Part shown: positions 8,727 through 16,553 of the stretch, in pieces
Position numbering within the stretch: position 1 is the stretch's first letter
Layout: every line of letters begins with the position of its first letter
Made by a program: the position numbers and the translations under genes
Notes under the pieces: generated by a model
Database searches by the model: none
What the model was told of the DNA's origin: nothing
What the model saw: the letters and a program-made list of their open reading frames with translations, nothing else
Assembly (NCBI GenBank): GCA_018401015.1
Contig: JAGYLP010000015.1
Span: 1-45,820 of the forward strand
DNA: 45,820 bases
Direction of reading: 5' to 3'
Source: Bacteroidales bacterium
Lineage (GTDB): Bacteria > Bacteroidota > Bacteroidia > Bacteroidales > M50B96

Positions 8727-9791
8727 TTATATAAAAACCAAAAGTACATATAGGATGTAAATCATCAGGTATATAAACCCTTCCCATCGATTCACGATTC
8801 CATTCTGAGCGGATTTCGAACTGAAAAGAAAGGTTTTGAAATTTCCGAGAAACCCAACCAAATCGAACTTTTTAGCTACAGGAACAAGCAAAAAGAGTAA
8901 GAACCCAGAAATGGCGGTCATCCAAATTAAATCGTTAATAATTTTTGGGTCTGCAAGGGGAATAGGAGTAACAAGGGCTGTAACTCCTAAAATGCCCAGA
9001 ATATTGAAGATATTGGAACCGATTAAATTACCTACCGAGATATCCATTTGTTTTTTAATGGCAGCCATGAGGGAGGTAGCTAATTCCGGAAGGGAGGTTC
9101 CTACCGCTACCACGGTTAAGCCAATTATTCTTTCGCTAATCCCTAGCTCTCTAGCTATATTGCTGGCTCCACTCACTAAAAACTCAGCGCCGTATTTTAG
9201 TCCGGCGATGGATACCACCAAAAGAACGATACTGAGCGGCAAGGGTAGGGGGGAATCGCTCTTAAGCATGCTAAGTAAACCTTTTAAAGAGTTCGGACAA
9301 CCCACTACCGCCTCATCCAGAACACTTTCTTTCTGTGCAGAACTTGTTTTACCTCGTTGGATGGACCAAATGATATACACGACCAAAAGGATCACGAAAA
9401 CCAATCCTTCATAGAAGCCAATCCCTCCATTTCGCGCCAGAACAATCCATAGCAAGGCAGAAGCAAACATCATGAAGGTCCAATCGAATCGAATACCACT
9501 TCGAAGAATTGGGATAGGAAGAATGAGTGCGGTTAGTCCAAGAACAAGGGCTAAATTGGCGATATTCGACCCGATTACATTTCCCAGAGAAATATCGCTA
9601 ACTCCCATTAAAGCTGCATCCAAGCTTACAATAAGTTCCGGAGCTGAGGTCCCCATGGAAACAACCGTAGCTCCAATAACTAATGCGGATAATTTGAAAA
9701 AACGGGCTATCCCAACAGCTGCTTTTACTAAATAATTTCCACTAATAGTGAGCAAAATGATACCCGCTATGAGATAAAGGTAATCCATCAT
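8727..9791 (-). CDS. Calcium/sodium antiporter (CaCA family, YrbG-like)
   Basis: An inner-membrane cation exchanger of 354 residues with about ten hydrophobic segments arranged as an inverted duplication. The two alpha-repeat signatures are visible: 'GATVVSMGTSAPELIVS...GNVIGSNIANLALVLG' near residues 40-85, and 'GLTVVAVGTSLPELATS...GNLIGSNIFNILGILG' near 220-270. The paired GTS-PE and GSNI motifs bind the cations in this family. It starts 2 bp after the tatA stop codon on the same strand, so the two are almost certainly co-transcribed. The true ion preference (Ca/Na, K-dependent or H) cannot be read from the sequence. Confidence 0.93.
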   Translation of the reverse strand: MMDYLYLIAGIILLTISGNYLVKAAVGIARFFKLSALVIGATVVSMGTSAPELIVSLDAALMGVSDISLGNVIGSNIANLALVLGLTALILPIPILRSGIRFDWTFMMFASALLWIVLARNGGIGFYEGLVFVILLVVYIIWSIQRGKTSSAQKESVLDEAVVGCPNSLKGLLSMLKSDSPLPLPLSIVLLVVSIAGLKYGAEFLVSGASNIARELGISERIIGLTVVAVGTSLPELATSLMAAIKKQMDISVGNLIGSNIFNILGILGVTALVTPIPLADPKIINDLIWMTAISGFLLFLLVPVAKKFDLVGFLGNFKTFLFSSKSAQNGIVNRWEGFIYLMIYILYVLLVFI

Positions 9792-9793
9792 GT

Positions 9794-10144
9794 TTATTCA
9801 GGTTTGGGTGGTTGAGAATTGGACGATTTATTAGCGGAATCGATCTTTTCTTTAAATTCAGTTGCTTGCTTTATCACTTCATTTTCATTTACCTGACTCT
9901 TAAGCTGCTCGCCAGTTTCTCGAATTTGATGCTTCACTTTTTTTACCGTTTCCTGCACTTCGTCGGCTACCTTAAATTCCCGTTGAATATCGGTGGTAGC
10001 TTTTTTAAATTCCTTTACTCCCTTACCAATTCCTCTGGCAATATCGGGTAAGGATTTCGAACCAAAGAGTAGCAAAATAATGAGTAGGATGAAGAAGATT
10101 TCCCCTCCTCCCAAACTCAAAAACAAAGCAGTAAATGCTATCAT
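9794..10144 (-). CDS. tatA: Sec-independent protein translocase subunit TatA/TatE
   Basis: A 116-residue membrane protein with one N-terminal transmembrane helix (about residues 3-24), the FGSKSLPDIARGIGKGVKEFKKA hinge and amphipathic helix typical of TatA, then a charged, partly coiled C-terminal region. TatA forms the channel of the twin-arginine pathway, which exports folded proteins. No tatC is present in this window, so TatC must be elsewhere or the gene acts apart from its usual partners. It lies directly upstream of the antiporter gene (2-bp gap) and about 56 bp downstream of the YciO-like gene. Confidence 0.92.
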   Translation of the reverse strand: MIAFTALFLSLGGGEIFFILLIILLLFGSKSLPDIARGIGKGVKEFKKATTDIQREFKVADEVQETVKKVKHQIRETGEQLKSQVNENEVIKQATEFKEKIDSANKSSNSQPPKPE

Positions 10145-10200
10145 GCGAAATGCTTAATTAGATGATGTATGGAAATCAATCAGTTGAAATCCAGCTTTTA

Positions 10201-10815
10201 TCAGAGAATCAGTTCTTTCGGGCCTTTCCGAATAATATCCCACTCTTCGTTCGTGCAATCAATGATGGCCGATGGAATGTTCTCGCCATATCCACCATCG
10301 ATGACAATATCCACCAAATCGTTGTATTTCTCGTAAATTAATTCCGGATCAGTAGTGTATTCCAGAATTTCATCTTCATCGACCACCGATGTCGATAAAA
10401 TCGGATTCCCAAGCTCGCGCACAATCTCTCGTACAATGTTATTATCGGGAACCCGAATACCTACCGTTTTACGTTTAGACTTTAAGAGTTTTGGGACATT
10501 ATTGTTCGCGTTCAAAATAAAGGTAAAGGGACCGGGAAGATTTCGTTTCATCATTTTAAAAACCGTATTGCTCAAGGGTGCTGAGAAATCGGCAATGTGC
10601 GATAAATCGTGACAAATGAACGACATCAAATTCTTTTCCGGGTTTAGTCCTTTTATTTTGGCTACTCGCTCAACTGCCTTCGGCTGGGTTATGTCGCAAC
10701 CAATCCCATAAACGGTATCGGTGGGGTAAATGATTACTCCTCCGTTCATCAAAATCTCGGTGATTTGACGAATCTTCCGTGGATCGGGGTTCTCAGGAAA
10801 TAATCGAACTAACAT
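10201..10815 (-). CDS. Sua5/YciO/YrdC family protein, YciO type
   Basis: A 204-residue YrdC-fold nucleotide- and RNA-binding protein. Often labelled L-threonylcarbamoyladenylate synthase (the t6A pathway enzyme TsaC), but the sequence resembles E. coli YciO more than TsaC as far as memory allows: 'GGVIIYPTDTVYGIGCDI' near the start, 'FKMMKRNLPGPFTFIL', 'KRKTVGIRVPDN' and 'GNPILSTSV'. The KRKT.G.RVP and LSTS segments form the ATP/threonylcarbamoyl pocket. The aldolase gene ends one base upstream on the same strand, so they are likely in one operon. Whether it is the cell's only TsaC-type enzyme depends on whether another copy exists outside the window. Confidence 0.88.
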   Translation of the reverse strand: MLVRLFPENPDPRKIRQITEILMNGGVIIYPTDTVYGIGCDITQPKAVERVAKIKGLNPEKNLMSFICHDLSHIADFSAPLSNTVFKMMKRNLPGPFTFILNANNNVPKLLKSKRKTVGIRVPDNNIVREIVRELGNPILSTSVVDEDEILEYTTDPELIYEKYNDLVDIVIDGGYGENIPSAIIDCTNEEWDIIRKGPKELIL

Positions 10816-10816
10816 C

Positions 10817-11473
10817 TTATGAATTTACTTGCTGGTGATCGCTTAAGAATTTGGCTAATCCAATATCGGTAAGCGGATGATTTAATAATCCGAGGATCGA
10901 ATCGAGCGGACAGGTAGCCACATCGGCGCCGGCTTTTACACAATCGATAATATGCTGGGTGTGACGGATAGATGCAGCCAAGACTTGGGTTTCAAACCCA
11001 TAATATTGATACATATCCACAATCTCTTGAATCAAACCAACTCCGTTTGAGCTAATATCGTCTAACCGCCCAATGAAAGGAGAAACGTAGGTCGCTCCGG
11101 CCTTGGCTGCTAATAAGGCTTGTCCGGTAGAAAAAACAAGGGTGCAATTCGTGCGTATTCCTTTATCGCTGAAATATTTAATCGCTTTGATTCCATCTTT
11201 AATCATGGGCACTTTAACGACAATTTGTGGATGCATAGCAGCCAAAGCTTCTCCTTCACGGATAATATTTTCGTAGTCGGTCGCAATTACTTCAGCACTT
11301 ACATCACCATCGACCAGCTCACAAATTGCCATATAATGCTTCATGACCGCTTCTTCTCCTTTGATGCCTTCTTTCGCCATGAGCGATGGATTCGTTGTAA
11401 CTCCATCTAGGACGCCTAAATCGTGCGCTTCTTTTATTTGAGCAAGGTTGGCAGTATCGATAAAAAATTTCAT
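10817..11473 (-). CDS. Transaldolase / fructose-6-phosphate aldolase (TalC/Fsa type)
   Basis: A short class I aldolase of 218 residues, matching the compact TalC/FSA subfamily. Start MKFFIDTANLAQI at 11473 is chosen over an upstream ATG at 11500 because this is the conserved N-terminus. Seen: GVTTNPSL (residues about 25-32), VKVPM with the Schiff-base lysine (about residues 84-88), NCTLVFS, YVSPFIGRLDD, and the C-terminal 'GADVATCPLDSILGLLNHPLTDIGLAKFLSDH'. It transfers or cleaves a three-carbon unit on fructose 6-phosphate, in the pentose phosphate pathway if a transaldolase. It is divergent from pyrB and heads the aldolase-yciO-tatA-antiporter run. A TAATTTTG -7-like box lies at 11550-11557 on this strand, without a good -33 partner. 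Confidence 0.93.
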   Translation of the reverse strand: MKFFIDTANLAQIKEAHDLGVLDGVTTNPSLMAKEGIKGEEAVMKHYMAICELVDGDVSAEVIATDYENIIREGEALAAMHPQIVVKVPMIKDGIKAIKYFSDKGIRTNCTLVFSTGQALLAAKAGATYVSPFIGRLDDISSNGVGLIQEIVDMYQYYGFETQVLAASIRHTQHIIDCVKAGADVATCPLDSILGLLNHPLTDIGLAKFLSDHQQVNS

Positions 11474-11573
11474 AATTATTTCATTTTTAATGATTAACAA
11501 ATGTGATTTGCTTCTCCATCGAATCTTTTTGAATAGGCAAAGCAGCGGTCAAAATTAGAAAAATAACCCAAGC

Positions 11574-11656
11574 ACCGATGGAAAAGTTCGGGGCTTTCGT
11601 GCGAAAGATTCCAGAAGATTATTCCTACCATCAATCTAATTGATGGATCCATCGGT
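11574..11656. promoter_or_regulatory. Inverted repeats between the divergent aldolase and pyrB genes
   Basis: Three symmetric elements cluster here: ACCGATGG (11574-11581) facing CCATCGGT (11649-11656); a perfect 8-bp inverted repeat CCATCAAT-CTA-ATTGATGG (11628-11646); and a 12-bp palindrome GATGGATCCATC (11642-11653). They could be operator sites for one or both divergent genes, but no regulator is known and chance is possible. The rest of 11474-11692 shows nothing else convincing. Confidence 0.3.
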
Positions 11657-11710
11657 TGCGTAAATCCCATCTAATCCAACTCTTGTTAATAATTGTCGAA
11701 AACTTTGGAC

Positions 11711-11739
11711 TTGGCTTCGAACGCTAATTGCTATATTTG
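11711..11739 (+). promoter_or_regulatory. Bacteroidota-type promoter for the pyrBI leader
   Basis: TTG at 11711-11713 and TATATTTG at 11732-11739 are 18 bp apart, fitting the TTTG / TAnnTTTG consensus of the primary sigma factor of Bacteroidota. Transcription would start near 11745-11747, giving a leader of about 200 nt before pyrB, with the ATG of a 53-codon frame at 11768 inside the transcript. Confidence 0.65.
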
Positions 11740-11767
11740 CCCGGTTTATAATGTGAATTTCGAGTAT

Positions 11768-11929
11768 ATGCAGCAAATTCCTGATTCGTATCAATCCTTG
11801 CTCAACCTCCATCAAGGTCAGGTGGGCCGCTTTAGTAGCTGCTCATTGGCCGAATTGCCGAAAGACGCTACTATTTTTACTACTCTATACAAGGCTTTAG
11901 ATTTTTCTAAAGCCTTTTTTATTTTTTAA
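11768..11929 (+). CDS. Putative pyrBI leader peptide (53 codons)
   Basis: An open frame starting at ATG 11768, about 22 bases after the predicted transcription start, and ending at TAA 11927-11929, sixteen bases before pyrB. Its last codons (TLYKALDFSKAFFIF) are encoded by the terminator hairpin and its U run, so a ribosome translating it would melt the hairpin. The layout resembles the E. coli pyrBI leader, whose peptide frame runs through the attenuator and stops just before pyrB. The peptide has no recognisable domain. It could be a chance frame; the evidence is positional only. An in-frame TTG at 11693 lies upstream of the promoter and is not the start. Confidence 0.45.
   Translation: MQQIPDSYQSLLNLHQGQVGRFSSCSLAELPKDATIFTTLYKALDFSKAFFIF
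11891..11927 (+). terminator. Intrinsic terminator (candidate attenuator) in the pyrBI leader
   Basis: An 11-bp perfect stem AAGGCTTTAGA / TCTAAAGCCTT (11891-11901 and 11906-11916) with a TTTT loop is followed by two T runs. It is preceded by the pyrimidine-rich stretch CTATTTTTACTACTCTATAC (11871-11890). It lies between the promoter and pyrB, so it must be read through for pyrB expression. An upstream copy of GCTTTAG (11829-11835) could pair with the 3' arm as an alternative structure. Confidence 0.8.
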
Positions 11930-11945
11930 AACTTAAGAGTCCAAG

Positions 11946-12857
11946 ATGATGAAAAACAAAAGTTTGGTTTCCATTCAGGATTATTCGAAAGAAGAAATAT
12001 TGCGAATCCTGGATTTGGCGGCGGAATTTGAAAAGAATCCGCATCAACGATTACTCGAAGGCTATGTAATCGCTAGTCTTTTCTTCGAGCCATCAACTCG
12101 AACCCGCCTGAGCTTTGAGAGTGCGGTGAACCGATTGGGAGGACGAATTATCGGTTTCTCCGAGGCAGGCACTTCCAGCGTCTCCAAAGGAGAATCGCTG
12201 AAAGACACCATTCTAACCGTCGCAAACTATAGCGACCTCATTGTTATGCGTCACCCTATTGAAGGATCGGCCCGATATGCTTCGGAGGTTTCACCGGTGC
12301 CCATCGTAAATGCCGGCGATGGAGCTAATCAGCATCCTACCCAAACCTTACTCGATTTATATTCGATTAAGAGTACTCAGGGTAAACTGGAAGACCTGAA
12401 TATTTTTCTGGTAGGCGATCTTAAATACGGAAGAACGGTTCACTCCCTCATGATGGCCATGACACATTTTAATCCGGTATTTCATTTCGTTGCTCCCGAA
12501 GAATTGAAAATGCCTGTGGAGTACAAGTCTTACCTCGATAACCTGGGAATTCAATATTACGAACACACGGATTTTACCGACTATATCGATAATGCCGACA
12601 TCGTTTATATGACGCGTGTGCAACGGGAGCGCTTCTCCGATCCAATGGAGTACGAAAAGGTGAAGAATGTTTATATTCTTAAGAATGAAATGCTTAAGAA
12701 TACTCGCGAGAACATGAGGGTATTGCATCCACTTCCTCGCGTGAACGAAATTAGCGAAGATGTCGATAATAATCCTAAGGCTTATTACTTCACTCAGGCT
12801 CTCAATGGGGTCTATACCCGAATGGCCATTATCACCTCCATTTTAGGAATTAAATAA
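11946..12857 (+). CDS. pyrB: Aspartate carbamoyltransferase catalytic subunit
   Basis: Makes N-carbamoyl-aspartate from carbamoyl phosphate and aspartate, the committed step of pyrimidine synthesis. The length of 303 residues is normal for the catalytic chain. Seen: [14 protein letters not shown] (residues about 46-59, carbamoyl phosphate site), [23 protein letters not shown], the aspartate-domain MTRVQRERF segment and HPLPR. Start may be 11946 or the next ATG at 11949. It is paired with pyrI 14 bp downstream, so the enzyme is probably the regulated PyrB-PyrI complex. Expression probably depends on the leader at 11745-11945. Confidence 0.97.
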   Translation: MMKNKSLVSIQDYSKEEILRILDLAAEFEKNPHQRLLEGYVIASLFFEPSTRTRLSFESAVNRLGGRIIGFSEAGTSSVSKGESLKDTILTVANYSDLIVMRHPIEGSARYASEVSPVPIVNAGDGANQHPTQTLLDLYSIKSTQGKLEDLNIFLVGDLKYGRTVHSLMMAMTHFNPVFHFVAPEELKMPVEYKSYLDNLGIQYYEHTDFTDYIDNADIVYMTRVQRERFSDPMEYEKVKNVYILKNEMLKNTRENMRVLHPLPRVNEISEDVDNNPKAYYFTQALNGVYTRMAIITSILGIK

Positions 12858-12871
12858 TCGGATTTGTACTT

Positions 12872-13333
12872 ATGAATGCAAAAATTGAATTGAAAGTCAG
12901 CGCCATCAAGGATGGAACTGTAATCGACCATATCCCGGCAAAAGATTTATTCAAAGTGGTTGCTATTCTTGGACTCGACCACATCGATAATGCCATAACC
13001 ATAGGAAACAACCTGGAAAGCGCAAAGTTGGGTAAAAAGGCTATTATTAAAATTTCGGATAAGTTTTTCGAAACTGAAGAGATTAATAAAATTGCCTTAG
13101 TTGCTCCGGAGGCTAAACTGAATATCATCCGCGATTATCAGGTAGTGGAAAAGAAAGTTGTTGAAACGCCCAAGGAAATGGTAATCGGGATTGCAAAATG
13201 CATGAATCCCAAATGCATCACCAATAACGATAAGGTAACAACCAAATTTACGGTGTTGCACGAAGAGGAATTAGCCCTTAAATGTGTGTATTGCGAAAAA
13301 ATTACCGACCACGATCACATGGTAATTTTATAG
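12872..13333 (+). CDS. pyrI: Aspartate carbamoyltransferase regulatory subunit
   Basis: A 153-residue regulatory chain that binds nucleotide effectors in its N-terminal domain and contacts PyrB through a C-terminal zinc domain. The four zinc cysteines are present as C110-x4-C115 and C138-x2-C141. The N-terminal allosteric region includes IPAKDLFKVVAILGL and 'TIGNNL.S.KLGKK.IIKI'. It immediately follows pyrB. The stop codon at 13331-13333 abuts a run of heptamer repeats, so the operon's 3' end has no obvious hairpin terminator. Confidence 0.97.
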   Translation: MNAKIELKVSAIKDGTVIDHIPAKDLFKVVAILGLDHIDNAITIGNNLESAKLGKKAIIKISDKFFETEEINKIALVAPEAKLNIIRDYQVVEKKVVETPKEMVIGIAKCMNPKCITNNDKVTTKFTVLHEEELALKCVYCEKITDHDHMVIL

Positions 13334-13440
13334 CTGTTGGCTGTTGGCTTTTGGCTTTTAGCTATTGGCGTTTGGCGCTTGGCTGTTGGCTTTTAGCTTT
13401 TGGCGTTTGGCGTTTGGCTTTTAGCCTTTGGCTTTTGGCT
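13333..13440. repeat. Intergenic heptamer tandem repeat (GCNNTTG)
   Basis: Fifteen consecutive 7-bp units (GCTGTTG, GCTTTTG, GCTTTTA, GCGTTTG and variants) run without a break in phase from 13333 to 13437. The unit changes mainly at positions 3 and 4, while GC at the start and TTG or TTA at the end stay fixed. It begins on the last base of the pyrI stop codon. Degenerate heptamers of the GCCAAAA type are familiar between genes in several Bacteroidota, but the role is unknown. Confidence 0.85.
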
Positions 13441-13698
13441 AGTTAATTGTTGCTGGCTTTCGCCTCTTCGCCCAGTCGCTCCCTTGCTTCAAGGTCGCTA
13501 AGGTTTAAAAGAGCGCAAAGGTTCGCGCAAAGGGCGCAGAGTATCCGCAAAGGACGCAGAGGTTTTTGTTTGAACTAGAATAACAGCCACGCGCCGGGAC
13601 TCACGCGGCAGCTTGTGAATTATTAACCAAAAACGGTCAACCATATTTAGGGATTGACAACCGTTCACCGTTCACCGTTCACCGTTCACCCTAATAGG
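13441..13698. repeat. Intergenic stretch with GCGCAAAGG-type and CGTTCAC repeats
   Basis: No gene fits here. Around 13512-13562 there are approximate repeats of GCGCAAAGG / GCGCAGAG / CGCAAAGGAC, and at 13662-13690 four copies of CCGTTCA in 7-bp phase. The whole 13333-13698 interval lies between convergent genes (pyrI and the TolC-like gene) and seems to be a sink for short repeats; part of it could fold and end transcription from either side, but no classic terminator was found. Confidence 0.6.
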
Positions 13699-15192
13699 CT
13701 AATTCATCAGGGATTCATAATCGGTGTCGATGGTTTGTCTTTCGACAAAATCGTAGTGGGTTAATCGCCGAATATTATAATAATTGAGCCAGTAGTTGCG
13801 GAGTGCACTGATGTATGCTCGTCGCTTTTGATCTTTTTCTGTGAGAGCTATGTTTAGCTCAATTACATCGATTTTCCCGATAAGGAAGCGCTGCTTGGTT
13901 ACTTCGTATTTTAACAGTGCAATGGTATCGGCTTTCGTGGCAATTTTGAACTGATCTTCCTGAATATTAAACTCTCTCACTTTGAGATACACATCTTGCT
14001 CAAACTCCAATTGGTTTTGGCGAACCGAGGTTTCGACCACCTCCCGGGTCGATTCGGCTACTTTGACCAAGCCCCTACCTTTTCCCCAATCAAGGATCGG
14101 AGCGCTAACTCCTACACTAATGACCAGGCTGTTATCGAGGTCGTTATAAACTTGATTTAATACTGGCCCCCGATCGCTTAAACCATAGGACGTGAATAAA
14201 TTAGCCTGAAAACGGCTTTGAGTTCTGGCTCGTTCAATTTCACGATCTGCCTCTAATAATTGCTGTTGTTGAATGAGCATTTGCTGATTATTGAGTTTAG
14301 CATATCGCAAGGCATCTTGGTAATTAATGCTCGCTTGTGGCGTTTCGTTGGGAATAACTAATTCCAGTCGCACATTCTGATTGAACCCAAGAAAGGCTAG
14401 CATTTGTAATTCCTTGATTTCCAAATCAAGAAGAGCTTGCTTCAGTTCCGATTGGGAATTCAAATAATTCAGTTCCATTTGAAGCAGTTCGTTTTTAGCA
14501 ATCGTCCCGATGTTGAAACGTCCTTCGGCTATCTTAAATAAGGTGTCGTTATTATTGTAATTCAATTTGGCAATCTCCAAATTGATTTTAGACGATGCTA
14601 AATCGAAAAAGAAGTTCAATGCTTTAATCGATACGTTTTCGAGGTCTTCGATAAGTTGTTTCCTGGCACGCTCATACCGAACCGGTTCAATGCGCTTTTC
14701 CCATTTCAGACTATTAAAGGAGAAGAGTGGTTGCTGGTAACCGATGCTGATGGGGGTAGTGGAATAGTCGATTTGTTGACCGGGATCGGCCAGAAAGTCG
14801 TCGATTCGTTCCAGGTTCGATTGCACGAAGAAATTACCACCGGTAAGGGGCACCGATTGATTCAGGTTTAAACTAACGCCTGAGTTATTCTGATCCTGAA
14901 AAAAGAACCGGTCTCCTTCAATGGTTGGAATCTTGTTGATGGAATTTCGATAATTCAGGAGGTCGGTACTAATGCTAAGGTTAGGTCGCAAGTTGGCAAC
15001 ATAAGTGCGATATTCCCAATAGCTCCCGCGAAATCGATGCACAGCAATAAGGGCGTCGTAGGATTGTTCTCGGGCCATTTGGATGGCATCGTCGAGAGTG
15101 AGTCTAACAACCTGAGGCGATTCTTGGCTGTAGGAAGGTTGCCACAGGAGGAGGTTTAAGCCGATGATTAGAAACAAACGGATGATTATCAT
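13699..15192 (-). CDS. TolC-family outer-membrane efflux channel
   Basis: A 497-residue protein with a signal peptide (MIIIRLFLIIGLNLLLWQ.., cleaved near SYSQ) and the duplicated outer-membrane efflux protein pattern: long alpha-helical coiled-coil regions and beta segments ('LTLDDAIQMAREQSYDALIA' near the N-terminus, 'VGVSAPILDWGKGRG' in the second half). The ATG at 15192 is chosen because it starts the signal peptide; an in-frame ATG at 15312 would overlap the permease gene and add 40 unlikely residues. It lies 13 bp after the permease gene on the same strand. It probably forms the exit duct for the adaptor-permease pair upstream. Confidence 0.92.
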   Translation of the reverse strand: MIIIRLFLIIGLNLLLWQPSYSQESPQVVRLTLDDAIQMAREQSYDALIAVHRFRGSYWEYRTYVANLRPNLSISTDLLNYRNSINKIPTIEGDRFFFQDQNNSGVSLNLNQSVPLTGGNFFVQSNLERIDDFLADPGQQIDYSTTPISIGYQQPLFSFNSLKWEKRIEPVRYERARKQLIEDLENVSIKALNFFFDLASSKINLEIAKLNYNNNDTLFKIAEGRFNIGTIAKNELLQMELNYLNSQSELKQALLDLEIKELQMLAFLGFNQNVRLELVIPNETPQASINYQDALRYAKLNNQQMLIQQQQLLEADREIERARTQSRFQANLFTSYGLSDRGPVLNQVYNDLDNSLVISVGVSAPILDWGKGRGLVKVAESTREVVETSVRQNQLEFEQDVYLKVREFNIQEDQFKIATKADTIALLKYEVTKQRFLIGKIDVIELNIALTEKDQKRRAYISALRNYWLNYYNIRRLTHYDFVERQTIDTDYESLMN

Positions 15193-15205
15193 GGATTCAG
15201 TTTTT

Positions 15206-16540
15206 TTATTCGTAACGAAGTGACTCAACGGGGTCGCGTTCAGCAGCTTTTTTAGCTGGCATGTATCCGAAAATGATCCCGATTCCAGCGGATACACCAA
15301 AGGAAATGACAATGGATCCGAAAGATATGATGGTGGTTATTTCGGCGAAGCGGCTAATTAAATGGGCAAGGATACTTCCCAAAATAACGCCGATTAATCC
15401 ACCAACGATGCTGATTAGAGTCGATTCAGCGAGGAATTGAACAATAATATCTTTTCGTGTTGCACCAATGGCTTGACGGGTGCCAATTTCTCTAATTCGC
15501 TCCATAACACTTGCCAGCATGATGTTCATGATACCAATTCCACCTACAATGAGCGAGATACTGGCAATGGCGCCAAGGACCAAATTGAAGATATCTTTGG
15601 TTCGTTGCTGTTGCTTTAACAAGAGCTCAGGGACGGTTATTTCAAAATCGTCCACACCATTGTGCCTTCTGTTCAAATAGCGATGAATAATTCCGGTACT
15701 GCCGGTAAGGGTTTCAGTTTCATCCACCTGAAGAATGATTTTGTCTAACTGATTGTAGTTAACAGCTTTGCTACTCTGTCCTTCTTCCTCTTCTTCGGAG
15801 CCTCTAAGTTTACTGGCTGTTATCAAGGCCCGGTTTTGATAGCGCATGAGCATGGTTTGGATGGGGATGTAAATTTTTTGATTCGAGTTGCCGCCCATCA
15901 CCTTACCCACGGAGCTGGTTGTTACATTTCGTTTTTCTAATACACCAACAACCAATAACCATTCATTGCCACATTTAAGATACTGACCAAGGGGATTCTC
16001 TTTATTGAAAAACTGAACCGCAATGTCGGAGCCGATTACACAAACCGGACTGCCATTTTGCAGGTGGAATTGACTAAAGAGCTTTCCTTTACTGGGCAAA
16101 TAGTCGAATAGTTCGAAATAGTCGTTCGTTACTCCTTCCAGCTGAGCTGAAGTCCGTTTACCATTAAAAATAACATAGGAATTAAGGAAGATATGCGGAC
16201 TCACTCGGACAATATTAGGCATTACGTCGCGAATTTGACTAGCATCTTCCAAGCGTAATCCGGGGGAGAATTTCTTTTTGTTGCCGTTAGCCTCATCCAG
16301 ACTACCTTTTGATTCGGAACCGTTCTCCGATTCCACAATGGGAGTAATCACAATGTTGTTTACTCCAATCATTTTCATTTGTTCTAATATTTCTTGTTTC
16401 GCTCCATTACCAATAGCTAGCATGCTAATAACGGCGGCTACCCCGAAAATTATTCCTAAAGCGGTAAGAAATGATTTGAGTTGATTGGCCTGAATGGCTT
16501 CAACGGCAATGACCAAGTCGTGCCAATAGCGTTTAAACAT
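15206..16540 (-). CDS. MacB-type ABC transporter permease (no ATPase domain)
   Basis: A 444-residue FtsX/MacB-like permease: one N-terminal transmembrane helix (about residues 22-45, SFLTALGIIFGVAAVISMLAI), a large periplasmic core domain (about 50-320), and three C-terminal helices (about 330-430). The 'GGIGIMNIMLASVMERIREIGTRQAIGA' segment is the conserved FtsX coupling region that contacts an ABC ATPase. In E. coli MacB the ATPase is fused at the N-terminus; here it is missing and none is encoded next door. It lies 13 bp after the adaptor gene, with which it must be co-transcribed. Likely substrates are peptides, lipids or drugs; nothing points to one. Confidence 0.92.
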   Translation of the reverse strand: MFKRYWHDLVIAVEAIQANQLKSFLTALGIIFGVAAVISMLAIGNGAKQEILEQMKMIGVNNIVITPIVESENGSESKGSLDEANGNKKKFSPGLRLEDASQIRDVMPNIVRVSPHIFLNSYVIFNGKRTSAQLEGVTNDYFELFDYLPSKGKLFSQFHLQNGSPVCVIGSDIAVQFFNKENPLGQYLKCGNEWLLVVGVLEKRNVTTSSVGKVMGGNSNQKIYIPIQTMLMRYQNRALITASKLRGSEEEEEGQSSKAVNYNQLDKIILQVDETETLTGSTGIIHRYLNRRHNGVDDFEITVPELLLKQQQRTKDIFNLVLGAIASISLIVGGIGIMNIMLASVMERIREIGTRQAIGATRKDIIVQFLAESTLISIVGGLIGVILGSILAHLISRFAEITTIISFGSIVISFGVSAGIGIIFGYMPAKKAAERDPVESLRYE

Positions 16541-16553
16541 ACCGTCTGTTTTT

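Noticed and set aside
8836-9414. A 192-codon open frame opposite the antiporter gene
   Set aside because: It is the antisense shadow of the antiporter coding sequence; its protein is low-complexity and matches no family.
11693-11767. A TTG-initiated extension of the pyrB leader frame (78 codons in total)
   Set aside because: The TTG lies upstream of the predicted promoter and transcription start; only the ATG at 11768 can be in the transcript.
13333-13690. CRISPR array
   Set aside because: The units are only 7 bp, contiguous and without unique spacers; no cas genes are near.
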